34,430 nucleotides of DNA from Hyphomicrobium sp. (lineage in GTDB: Bacteria > Pseudomonadota > Alphaproteobacteria > Rhizobiales > Hyphomicrobiaceae). The translations under genes were made by a program, and so were the position numbers. This document shows, piece by piece, positions 9,078-15,471 of this stretch. The notes beneath the pieces are model-generated. The model saw nothing but the letters and a program-made list of their open reading frames with translations. It was not told the origin of the DNA and ran no database searches. Position 1 is the stretch's first letter, and each line of letters opens with the position of its first letter. The stretch covers positions 1 through 34,430 of the forward strand of contig PERT01000038.1 of the NCBI GenBank assembly GCA_002928955.1, in the 5' to 3' direction.

Positions 9078-9240
9078 AGAACGTCGCCGTTGGAGAGACG
9101 ATGCCAACGGGCTTGTCGCAGTCGCGGACCGGCAACGGGCGGATGCGCGGCTCGTCCATGATCCAGGAATGCGTGACGAAAACATCGTCGGTCAGGAATG
9201 TGATGATGGAACATGCCGCTTCGACAAGCCGGAATTGGCC
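9078..9240 (-). pseudogene. Remnant of a CBS-domain gene, frameshifted
   Basis: Read on the minus strand, one frame gives FLTDDVFVTHSW, then DEPRIRPLPVRDCDKPVGIVS (residues encoded from 9159 down to 9094). This closely follows the end of a CBS domain, RIRRLPVVDxDxxLVGIVSLGD. The expected continuation after GIVS appears in a different frame as SNGDVL, so the frame breaks near 9092. Only about one half-domain is recognisable, with no start, no second CBS repeat and no ribosome-binding site. Limits are approximate. CBS domains bind adenosine nucleotides; nothing suggests this fragment is made. Confidence 0.5.
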
Positions 9241-9410
9241 GACACGACGAATGCTCGTAATCCATGATATGTTGTTCGCAATTCGAGACACGTCTGGTGG
9301 TCCGGTACAGACATTTGCTTTCTCTCGTGGAGCGCGCCAGAGCAAGGCTATGATCCAATTGTCGGTTTCTGATCTGGCGCTGACCAACGAAACCAACCGC
9401 GAGGCGGGGT

Positions 9411-9428
9411 CAAACGTCAGATGCGCTA
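9411..9428. repeat. Solitary arm fragment of a family D CTAG-hairpin
   Basis: CAAACGTCAGATGCGCTA is identical over 18 nt to the 3' arm of the complete family D element (15448-15465). It continues as TACGAG instead of CACTAG, so the terminal CTAG is degraded, and no matching 5' arm is seen upstream. It lies about 30 nt before the SRPBCC start codon and probably marks an old, decayed insertion. Confidence 0.75.
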
Positions 9429-9458
9429 TACGAGTTTACGGAATTGCGGCGAGGGCCC

Positions 9459-9908
9459 ATGCGGATTGTTCGTGAGATCGACATCGGGGCACTACACGCA
9501 CGCGTCTGGCAGCTGTTGAGCGACGACGCTAGTCGCAAGCTTTGGATGCCGGACCTGATCGCCACGACTTATCCGGCGGGACGGCCCACGGGCGATCCCA
9601 CGGGCACGACGTTCCGCGAAACAATACGCGAGGGCGCCTCGATCCGCAGCTTCGCAGGCACCGTAACCGCTTTCGTCGAGGGCCGGATGATGGCTGTGCG
9701 GCTGCAGGATCACCAACTGAGAATGGAAATCGATTACCGGCTTAATCGAAACGCAAGCGGGACGGGGCTACGCTACAGTGGAGATTTCCAGCTTGTCGGC
9801 CTCATGGGCGGCATGATGATTGGCATGGCACGACCGATGATAGAGGGCATGGTGTCCCATCAGCTCGACAACCTGAAGCGCGTGGCCGAGGCCAAGTCCG
9901 GCGCTTGA
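9459..9908 (+). CDS. SRPBCC (START/polyketide cyclase-like) family protein
   Basis: A 149-residue protein with the outline of the SRPBCC helix-grip fold: N-terminal strand and helix [16 protein letters not shown], the [12 protein letters not shown] turn, a run of strands through the middle, and a long C-terminal amphipathic helix ([20 protein letters not shown]). The fold makes a hydrophobic pocket for lipids or other small ligands; neither ligand nor reaction can be inferred. [15 protein letters not shown] stretch before the last helix is unusually Met/Gly-rich. ATG 9459 is preceded by GAGG at 9451-9454; an upstream TTG at 9444 has no such site. It lies 103 nt before proB on the same strand, and a functional link is not evident. 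Confidence 0.75.
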   Translation: MRIVREIDIGALHARVWQLLSDDASRKLWMPDLIATTYPAGRPTGDPTGTTFRETIREGASIRSFAGTVTAFVEGRMMAVRLQDHQLRMEIDYRLNRNASGTGLRYSGDFQLVGLMGGMMIGMARPMIEGMVSHQLDNLKRVAEAKSGA

Positions 9909-10011
9909 GGCGATCGCTGATATCCTTTTGCGCGGGTTGCCTATTGCGCATCCTGCCTCAAACTCTGCTAGGGTTTTAGCGTATCCCGCCATCCCGAGAT
10001 CCCCGCGAAAC

Positions 10012-11196
10012 ATGACAGCAACGCCGGACAAGTACCTTCAAGCCGCCGGAACCTCCGCGAACCCTGGTACCCAAGCACGGCCAGAATGGGCGCGCTCGAA
10101 GCGGATCGTGGTCAAGATCGGCTCGGCGCTGCTGACCGATCGGACGACCGGGCAATTGAAATCGGAATGGCTGTCGTCTTTGATGGACGACGTGTCGGCT
10201 CTGGCGTGCGCGGGCAAAGACGTCGTGCTTGTCTCGTCGGGCGCGATCGCGCTCGGGCGTCACAGGCTGGCTCTGCCCAAGGGACCGCTGCAGCTCGAGC
10301 AGTCTCAGGCGGCCGCAGCAGTCGGCCAGATCAGCTTGGCCCATGCCTATCAGGAACTTGCAAAGGCGCGCGGACTGATCGCCGCACAGATTTTGCTGAC
10401 GCTCGGCGATACGGAGGAGCGCCGGCGGTACCTCAACGCTCGGCATACGATCGAGATGCTGCTGGCGTTGAAGGCCATTCCGGTCGTCAACGAGAATGAC
10501 ACGGTGGCCACGAGTGAGATCCGCTACGGCGATAACGACCGGTTGAGTGCACGGGTCGCCAGCATGGTCTCAGCTGATACACTGGTGCTGCTATCCGACA
10601 TCGACGGGCTCTACACGGCACCTCCGGCTTCAAACCCGGACGCGCGCCACATTCCTCTGGTCACCGAAATCACGCCCGAGATCGAGGCCATGGCGGGCGA
10701 GGCCGGGACGGAGCTTTCGAAAGGCGGCATGAAGACCAAGGTCGAAGCGGGCAAGATCGCGCTCGCTGCCGGAACCAACATGGTGATCACAACCGGCAAG
10801 GTGATGAACCCGCTCAGGGCCATTGCCGAAGGAGCGGCGGTCACGTGGTTTCTGGCAAAATCCGATCCCGTCACGGCCAAGAAGCGCTGGATCGCCGGAC
10901 AGCTCGAGCCGGCGGGCCAGATCGTGATCGACGCGGGCGCGGAGAAGGCGCTGCTGTCGGGCAAAAGCCTGCTGCCGGCAGGCGTGGTTCGCATCGACGG
11001 CGACTTCGAACGGGGCGACGCCGTACTGATCCGCGGCAGCGATGGCCGGGAGCTGGGTCGCGGGCTGATCGCCTATGGCCACGTGGACGCGCGCCTTATC
11101 ATGGGCAAGCGCTCGGGCGCCATCGCTGCTATCCTCGGGCACGAGGGCCGCGACACGCTGATCCATCGCGACGATATGGCGCTGAACAGGAAGTGA
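10012..11196 (+). CDS. proB: Glutamate 5-kinase
   Basis: A 394-residue cytosolic enzyme that phosphorylates glutamate at the gamma-carboxyl in the first step of proline synthesis. The amino-acid kinase domain begins at [13 protein letters not shown] (residues 31-43) and includes the [12 protein letters not shown] loop, VNENDTVAT, and the [14 protein letters not shown] signature. A C-terminal PUA domain follows (from about residue 300, [13 protein letters not shown]...). In the known family the kinase is feedback-inhibited by proline. ATG 10012 was chosen because the kinase fold starts soon after; the first 25 residues are an unconserved leader, so a later start is possible. proA begins 5 nt after the stop, indicating one operon. 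The obg GTPase gene that often precedes proB in Rhizobiales is absent here. Confidence 0.95.
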   Translation: MTATPDKYLQAAGTSANPGTQARPEWARSKRIVVKIGSALLTDRTTGQLKSEWLSSLMDDVSALACAGKDVVLVSSGAIALGRHRLALPKGPLQLEQSQAAAAVGQISLAHAYQELAKARGLIAAQILLTLGDTEERRRYLNARHTIEMLLALKAIPVVNENDTVATSEIRYGDNDRLSARVASMVSADTLVLLSDIDGLYTAPPASNPDARHIPLVTEITPEIEAMAGEAGTELSKGGMKTKVEAGKIALAAGTNMVITTGKVMNPLRAIAEGAAVTWFLAKSDPVTAKKRWIAGQLEPAGQIVIDAGAEKALLSGKSLLPAGVVRIDGDFERGDAVLIRGSDGRELGRGLIAYGHVDARLIMGKRSGAIAAILGHEGRDTLIHRDDMALNRK

Positions 11197-11201
11197 CGAC
11201 G

Positions 11202-12503
11202 ATGAGCAAGACCCAAACGGCCGCGAGCATGGCGCTGCATGACAGCGAGACGGCATCGGCGATGGTCGAGACAGGTCGCGCGGCACGCGCCGCCGGACGC
11301 GAGATGGCTCTGGCCTCGACCGATCAGAAGAACCTCGCACTGGCCGAAGCAGCCAAGGCGCTGCGCGCGGCGACGCTCGCCATTCTCGCGGCGAACCTGC
11401 GTGACGTCGAGGCGGCCCGCACCGCCGACCGGCCGGCCTCGTTCATCGATCGCTTGACACTCGACGCGTCGCGGATCGAAGCCATGGCCCAGGGGCTGGA
11501 GGAGATCTCCGCGCTGGCCGATCCGGTCGGAACGGTGCTTGCGGAATGGACGCGGCCGAACGGACTGAGATTCGAGCGCGTGCGCGTGCCGCTCGGCGTC
11601 ATCGGCATCATCTACGAGAGCCGGCCGAACGTCACGGCGGATGCGGGAGCGCTGTGCCTCAAGGCGGGCAACGCGGCGATCCTGCGCGGCGGCTCGGAGA
11701 GCCATCACTCGGCGACGGCGATCCACGCGGCGCTCGTCGCCGGATTGCGCAAGGCCGAATTGCCGGAGGCCGCGATCCAACTGGTGGCGACCACGGATCG
11801 TGGGGCGGTCGGGCACATGCTCGCAGGGCTCGACGGCAACATCGACGTCATCGTGCCGCGCGGCGGCAGGAGCCTCGTCGAGCGCGTCCAGAAGGACGCA
11901 CGCGTGCCGGTGTTCGCGCACCTCGAAGGTATCTGCCACACCTACGTCGATCGCGGCGCCGACATGGAAATCGCCCTGCCCATCGTGCTCAACGCCAAAT
12001 TGCGTCGCACCGGCGTGTGTGGCTCGACCGAATGCCTTCTGGTCGACAAGAATGCCCACGACGACTATCTGACGCCGTTGGTCAAGGCGCTGTTGGATGC
12101 GGGCTGCGAAGTGCGCGGAGACCCCGCGACGGTGACCTGCGATCCGCGCGTCAAGTCCGCAACGCCCGCGGACTACGGGCACGAATTCCTAGACAGTATC
12201 ATCGCGGTGAAGACAGTGGACGGCGTCGACGAGGCGATCGAGCACATTGCGCGATATGGCTCGCAGCACACTGACGCCATCATCACCGAATGCGGCGGTA
12301 CGGCCGAGCGTTTCCTGAAGCGCGTCGACAGCGCCATCGTGCTGCTGAATGCGTCGACGCAATTCGCCGACGGCGGCGAGTTCGGCTTCGGCGCCGAGAT
12401 CGGCATAGCGACCGGCAGGATGCACGCACGCGGACCGGTCGGCGTCGAGCAATTGACGAGCTTCAAGTACGTCGTGCGCGGGATAGGCCAGACCCGACCG
12501 TGA
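11202..12503 (+). CDS. proA: Gamma-glutamyl phosphate reductase
   Basis: A 433-residue NADPH-dependent reductase that converts gamma-glutamyl phosphate to glutamate semialdehyde, the second step of proline synthesis. It has the aldehyde-dehydrogenase-like fold. Clear motifs are [19 protein letters not shown], the [13 protein letters not shown] nucleotide loop, and the catalytic cysteine Cys273 in [13 protein letters not shown]. The C terminus [26 protein letters not shown] is standard. ATG 11202 lies 5 nt after the proB stop. Upstream in-frame sequence overlaps proB and does not resemble the family. ProA usually acts with ProB because the acyl phosphate is labile. Confidence 0.96.
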   Translation: MSKTQTAASMALHDSETASAMVETGRAARAAGREMALASTDQKNLALAEAAKALRAATLAILAANLRDVEAARTADRPASFIDRLTLDASRIEAMAQGLEEISALADPVGTVLAEWTRPNGLRFERVRVPLGVIGIIYESRPNVTADAGALCLKAGNAAILRGGSESHHSATAIHAALVAGLRKAELPEAAIQLVATTDRGAVGHMLAGLDGNIDVIVPRGGRSLVERVQKDARVPVFAHLEGICHTYVDRGADMEIALPIVLNAKLRRTGVCGSTECLLVDKNAHDDYLTPLVKALLDAGCEVRGDPATVTCDPRVKSATPADYGHEFLDSIIAVKTVDGVDEAIEHIARYGSQHTDAIITECGGTAERFLKRVDSAIVLLNASTQFADGGEFGFGAEIGIATGRMHARGPVGVEQLTSFKYVVRGIGQTRP

Positions 12504-12525
12504 GTTGACGTTCATCGGTGCTCAA

Positions 12526-13155
12526 TTACCGCGTCATTGCCACGCCCAGCCCTTCGACCTCGACGCGGAGATTGCGGTAGAGTACGGGTCCGCGCCATCC
12601 GGCCGGTGACGACTGGCAACGTGCCTGGATTGTGCCGTGACTTATAGCGGGGGCCGCTTGTTCCAGGTTGTCGAGCGCACGGGCGGACACGACGTGGAAC
12701 ACCCAATGGCCTGTGTCCGTGGGGTTGACCATGCCCTTTTCCCCCAGCAGGAGAAGCCCGAAGACGTAGATCTCGGCAGGCCTGCTCCAGCTGCGGGCCA
12801 ATTGCCGCGAGGATGCGTCATAGGCGAGCGTGGGTGCAATCGGGTAGACCACCGCCGCACGACGCTCGGGCGGCCAACCAGCATAGGCACCCGCCGTTTC
12901 GATCTTGATCTTCAGACCGCTCTTGGTCACGAGGTCGTAACCTGCACCGGGCCCGCCGTTTGCAAGCGCTCCCAGGTTACGGCTGACAAGAAACTCAGCC
13001 AGCGCGCTGCGAGCGGCATTGCTGGTCAAATCGGTGATGCCCCACTCCCAGAAATTGAGGAGTGTCAGCGGAAAACTCTCCCACTGGTCGCGGAAATTTT
13101 CCCAACCTGAGCGATTGCGGACTTGCAGTTGGTCGCGGCCTGCCTTCCATATCAT
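12526..13155 (-). CDS. Unknown protein, possibly a PD-(D/E)XK-like fold with an incomplete active site
   Basis: A 209-residue protein I do not recognise with certainty. An N-terminal motif LLNFWEWGITDLTSNAARSALAEFLV (residues 32-57) resembles a family of uncharacterised proteins with 'FWEWGxSDLLSNTxRGxLAE', in which a later 'YDLVTxxGxKIEVK' segment looks like a nuclease core. Here the equivalent is YDLVTKSGLKIKIETAGAY (73-91): Asp74 and Glu86 are present, but the lysine expected at position 88 is alanine. If the fold is right, catalysis is doubtful. It is antisense to its neighbours, between proA and nadD, which are usually adjacent in related genomes. It diverges from nadD, and their starts are 72 nt apart. 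No signal peptide or membrane segment. Confidence 0.7.
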   Translation of the reverse strand: MIWKAGRDQLQVRNRSGWENFRDQWESFPLTLLNFWEWGITDLTSNAARSALAEFLVSRNLGALANGGPGAGYDLVTKSGLKIKIETAGAYAGWPPERRAAVVYPIAPTLAYDASSRQLARSWSRPAEIYVFGLLLLGEKGMVNPTDTGHWVFHVVSARALDNLEQAAPAISHGTIQARCQSSPAGWRGPVLYRNLRVEVEGLGVAMTR

Positions 13156-13227
13156 GGTCGTCGCCCCTCTGATCCCAAGAGATCGAACGAATCACACTTA
13201 CAGCTTAGACGAGCCAAGCCCCGCCAT

Positions 13228-13908
13228 ATGCTCAAATCCAAACGGCGTCAGTTCGGCTCGATCCGGGTCAAAGCCCCGATGGCATATCCAGGCGAGACGA
13301 TCGGCCTGATGGGCGGCACTTTCAATCCACCGCACGACGGTCACGTCACGGTGAGCAGAACGGCCATGCGTCGGCTTGGCCTCGATCGGCTGTGGTGGGT
13401 GGTAACGCCGGGTAATCCGCTGAAATCCAACGACGAGTTGCCTGACCTCGAATCCCGTATGGCGGCCTGCCGCCGGCTCCTTCGCGATCCGAAAGTGGTG
13501 ATCACGGCATTCGAGGCGCAACTCGGCACGCCTTACACAGCCGCCACGCTGGAGTTTCTGAAGCTGCGATATCCGGCGGTGCGGTTTGTCTGGGTCATGG
13601 GTGCCGACAATCTTGCAGGCTTTCACCGCTGGCAACGCTGGCGGGATATCGCCAAGATGATGCCGATGGCTGTGGTCGATCGACCGGGCTGGCGCTGGCG
13701 GGCCCAGACCTCGCCGACGGCCCGACGTTTTCGCACCCTTCAGTCGCCCGAATCGCGCGCCAAAATCTTGGCTACTGGCAGCGGCCGGGGTTGGACACTG
13801 CTCACAACACGGCTCTCTCCGCTGTCCTCGACAGAATTGCGTCGGGGTGCCGCGACAGCGCCGACTCCGGATAGAGCCTGTGATTCTATATTAAAAACAG
13901 ATATTTAA
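13228..13908 (+). CDS. nadD: Nicotinate-nucleotide adenylyltransferase
   Basis: A 226-residue nucleotidyltransferase that joins nicotinate mononucleotide to AMP from ATP, giving deamido-NAD. The signature GLMGGTFNPPHDGH includes the family's HxGH-type motif (HDGH). WVMGADNLAGFHRWQRW and the C-terminal LSPLSSTELRRG (the SSTxIR motif) complete the active site. The start is uncertain: ATG 13228 gives a basic 17-residue leader and ATG 13279 (MAYPGETIGL) would give 209 residues; neither has a strong ribosome-binding site. The last codons are AT-rich and include a short palindrome at the stop codon. It is followed by rsfS and rlmH, a common alphaproteobacterial order. Confidence 0.93.
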   Translation: MLKSKRRQFGSIRVKAPMAYPGETIGLMGGTFNPPHDGHVTVSRTAMRRLGLDRLWWVVTPGNPLKSNDELPDLESRMAACRRLLRDPKVVITAFEAQLGTPYTAATLEFLKLRYPAVRFVWVMGADNLAGFHRWQRWRDIAKMMPMAVVDRPGWRWRAQTSPTARRFRTLQSPESRAKILATGSGRGWTLLTTRLSPLSSTELRRGAATAPTPDRACDSILKTDI

Positions 13909-13913
13909 TATCT
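13899..13913. repeat. AT-rich palindrome across the nadD stop codon
   Basis: AGATATT (13899-13905) and AATATCT (13907-13913) are exact inverted arms around one T. The nadD stop TAA lies inside. It stands out in this GC-rich DNA and lies about 190 nt before rsfS. It might be an operator or part of a promoter region; nothing more can be shown. Confidence 0.5.
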
Positions 13914-14098
13914 ACGCTCAATCGTCACTGACAACTGTCTGATCGAAAATCCGTTGCCCGTACCCCGCCTGAGAGGCTATTCTCCTATCGTGGCAGTGAT
14001 TGTCATAAAAGGCTCAGTGGAATCTCGGTAGTGTTTGAGAGTGTCCGCGTGCGCGACAGCCCCTGCGGGTTTGATGACGAAAGGACGACCAAAACACG

Positions 14099-14506
14099 AT
14101 GCGAACCTCGACTGAGGGTGCCAAGACTGGCACCCCTCCGCGCGAGCTTTTGTCGGATGCGACAAAGCCCGCAAAGCAACTCGAAGAGATCTTGCACTGG
14201 CTCGACGAAGCCAAGGCAGAGAAGATCGTGAGTATCGATCTCGAAGGTAAGTGGTCACTCGGCGATTACATGGTGATCGCCACGGGCCGATCAGACCGCC
14301 ACGTTGGCGCCATTGCCGAACTATTGCACCAGAAGCTCAAGGATGGAGGGTCCGGACGCGTGCGCGTCGAAGGACTAAAAACCTGCGACTGGGTTCTGAT
14401 CGACACAGGCGACGTCATCGTTCACGTGTTCCGCCCCGAAGTCCGCGAGTTCTATAACCTCGAGAAGTTGTGGCTCGCGGACCGCCCGGGCGATACTTCG
14501 CACTGA
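14099..14506 (+). CDS. rsfS: Ribosomal silencing factor RsfS
   Basis: A 135-residue member of the RsfS/Iojap (DUF143) family. In known systems it binds ribosomal protein L14 (uL14) on the large subunit and blocks subunit joining when nutrients are scarce. Family features are plain: KAEKIVSIDLEGKWSLGDYMVIATGRSDRHVGAIAE, then VEGLKTCDWVLIDTGDVIVHVFRPEVREFYNLEKLW. The N-terminal 25 residues are an unconserved leader, so a later start is possible. GAAAGGA lies upstream of ATG 14099. It sits between nadD and rlmH in the usual order, 190 nt after nadD, so it may have its own promoter. Confidence 0.95.
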   Translation: MRTSTEGAKTGTPPRELLSDATKPAKQLEEILHWLDEAKAEKIVSIDLEGKWSLGDYMVIATGRSDRHVGAIAELLHQKLKDGGSGRVRVEGLKTCDWVLIDTGDVIVHVFRPEVREFYNLEKLWLADRPGDTSH

Positions 14507-14599
14507 TCGTTTCGACAAGCTGATTTTGTCTGAGCTTGGCGTGTCGCAGCCAGGTACCGAAATGGGGCTCCGGCGCAATGCCGCCGGGACGTTGAATCT

Positions 14600-15079
14600 G
14601 TGCGAATCTGCATCGCTGCCGTCGGCAAATTAAAAGATCTCGAGCGCGACTTCGTCGACCGCTACGTGAAGCGTTTCGACGCGGCAGGTCGGTCGCTATC
14701 GCTTGGTCCCTTGCGCATCGTGGAACTGGGCGAGAGCCGTGCCCAGACCGCTGTAGAACGCAAGGACGATGAGAGCCTGCGTGTGCTCCGGACCGTCGAG
14801 GGTTGTGAGTTCAGCATCGCGCTCGACGAGGGTGGACACACCATAACCAGCGCTGCGTTCGCGGAGCTTTTGGGCAAGAAGCGGGATCAAGGCGTGGCGC
14901 GCATCGGGTTCCTCATCGGCGGACCGGATGGCCACGGCCAGCCTGTCCGGGAAACCGCTCATGCAATGCTGTCCTTGGGCGCGATGACGATGCCGCACGG
15001 ACTGGCTCGGATCATGCTGGTCGAGCAACTCTACCGCGCTGCGACAATCTTGGCGGGCCATCCCTATCACCGGGCGTGA
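14600..15079 (+). CDS. rlmH: 23S rRNA (pseudouridine1915-N3)-methyltransferase
   Basis: A 159-residue SPOUT-class methyltransferase that methylates pseudouridine 1915 in helix 69 of 23S rRNA on assembled ribosomes. The N terminus RICIAAVGKLK, the SAM-binding knot GFLIGGPDGHG and the C-terminal LARIMLVEQLYRAATILAGHPYHRA are diagnostic. Translation probably starts at GTG 14600, with GGGA at 14585-14588, because homology begins with the next codon. It follows rsfS after 93 nt. Downstream, a CTAG-hairpin array begins 87 nt after the stop, and synteny with related genomes appears to break there. Confidence 0.95.
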   Translation: MRICIAAVGKLKDLERDFVDRYVKRFDAAGRSLSLGPLRIVELGESRAQTAVERKDDESLRVLRTVEGCEFSIALDEGGHTITSAAFAELLGKKRDQGVARIGFLIGGPDGHGQPVRETAHAMLSLGAMTMPHGLARIMLVEQLYRAATILAGHPYHRA

Positions 15080-15166
15080 TCGCAGGGTTTCGCTTGCCTA
15101 GACCGCATGTCCTTCCTCGCATGCACATCGGCGGCCAGACGCCTCATTCGATGATGGGCATACGGC

Positions 15167-15241
15167 CTAGTGGCCTGTCGGGCCTAAATCGCTGTGCCAG
15201 CCCACGCGTCGACGATTTAGGCCCGGCATGAAGGCCACTAG
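15167..15241. repeat. CTAG-hairpin element, family A, copy 2
   Basis: The outer stem CTAGTGGCC (15167-15175) pairs perfectly with 15233-15241. The 3' arm bulge is TGAA (15229-15232). A 16-bp inner stem pairs 15176-15191 with 15213-15228, with one wobble. Compared with copy 1, two inner pairs changed together (T36-A81 to G15180-C15224; C37-G80 to G15181-C15223), and two outer wobbles became Watson-Crick pairs. It lies between the convergent rlmH and outer-membrane genes. Confidence 0.92.
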
Positions 15242-15254
15242 CTATATCTTTGGG

Positions 15255-15304
15255 TTAGTGGGGCGTTCATCGCGCCTTAATTGACGCGCGCGACGCCCCA
15301 CTAG
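15255..15304. repeat. CTAG-hairpin element, family B, copy 2 (inner arm shortened)
   Basis: It begins 13 nt after element A, as in the first array. The outer stem pairs 15255-15265 with 15294-15304, the 5' arm bulge is TTCA (15266-15269), and a 6-bp inner stem pairs TCGCGC with GCGCGA (15270-15275 with 15288-15293). The tip keeps CTTAATTGAC, but its return arm is deleted relative to copy 1. The pair T118-A185 of copy 1 is G15261-C15298 here. Its last CTAG is shared with element C. Confidence 0.9.
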
Positions 15305-15378
15305 TTGTTCCGGCGCCGACATTTGAGTCCCATTGCAACGCGCTCCAGATCAAATGCCGGCGCCGTAAGGAACACTAG
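15301..15378. repeat. CTAG-hairpin element, family C, complete copy
   Basis: The outer stem pairs 15301-15311 with 15369-15378, with one extra T on the 5' arm. The 4-nt bulge GTAA is on the 3' arm (15365-15368). The inner stem pairs 15312-15326 with 15350-15364, with one A/C mismatch. It is followed by a 13-nt spacer and element D. An inverted copy's arm occupies 1-26 of this window. Confidence 0.9.
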
Positions 15379-15391
15379 CAACTCCATGATT

Positions 15392-15471
15392 CTAGTGTAG
15401 TTTTTGCATCTGACGTTCGGTTTTTGGGTCCAGCCCCGAGTGGGGACCAAACGTCAGATGCGCTACACTAG
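15392..15471. repeat. CTAG-hairpin element, family D, complete copy
   Basis: The outer stem CTAGTGTAG (15392-15400) pairs perfectly with 15463-15471. The 5' arm has five T (15401-15405) opposite one G (15462), giving a 4-nt bulge. The inner stem pairs GCATCTGACGTTCGG (15406-15420) with 15447-15461, with one mismatch, and GGGTCC/GGACC-type pairing continues into the loop. The last CTAG contains the stop codon (complement of 15468-15470) of the minus-strand outer-membrane gene. Confidence 0.92.

Larger units (their letters stand above)
8999..9458. other. 460-bp intergenic region of decayed DNA
   Basis: No intact gene is seen between hisG and the SRPBCC gene. The stretch holds a frame-disrupted CBS-domain remnant on the minus strand and an 18-nt piece of a family D CTAG-hairpin, described separately. 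The ribosome-binding site for the next gene lies at 9451-9454. Confidence 0.65.

Noticed and set aside
8195-9358. A 387-codon minus-strand open frame spanning hisG and the downstream gap
   Set aside because: Most of it is antisense to hisG. Only the part beyond 9070 shows any family resemblance, and that resemblance is mainly in another frame (the CBS remnant), so the long frame is not a gene.
9411-9458. Translation start of the SRPBCC gene at TTG 9444
   Set aside because: It lacks a ribosome-binding site, whereas ATG 9459 has GAGG at the right distance and the fold begins there.
15167-15471. CRISPR array
   Set aside because: Units are hairpins of different sequence, 50-80 nt long, with 13-nt spacers. 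There is no identical direct repeat and no cas gene.
15167-15471. Integron attC sites
   Set aside because: The hairpins have bulges, as attC sites do, but there are no paired R/L core sites of the GTTRRRY type, no integrase gene and no gene cassettes between them.
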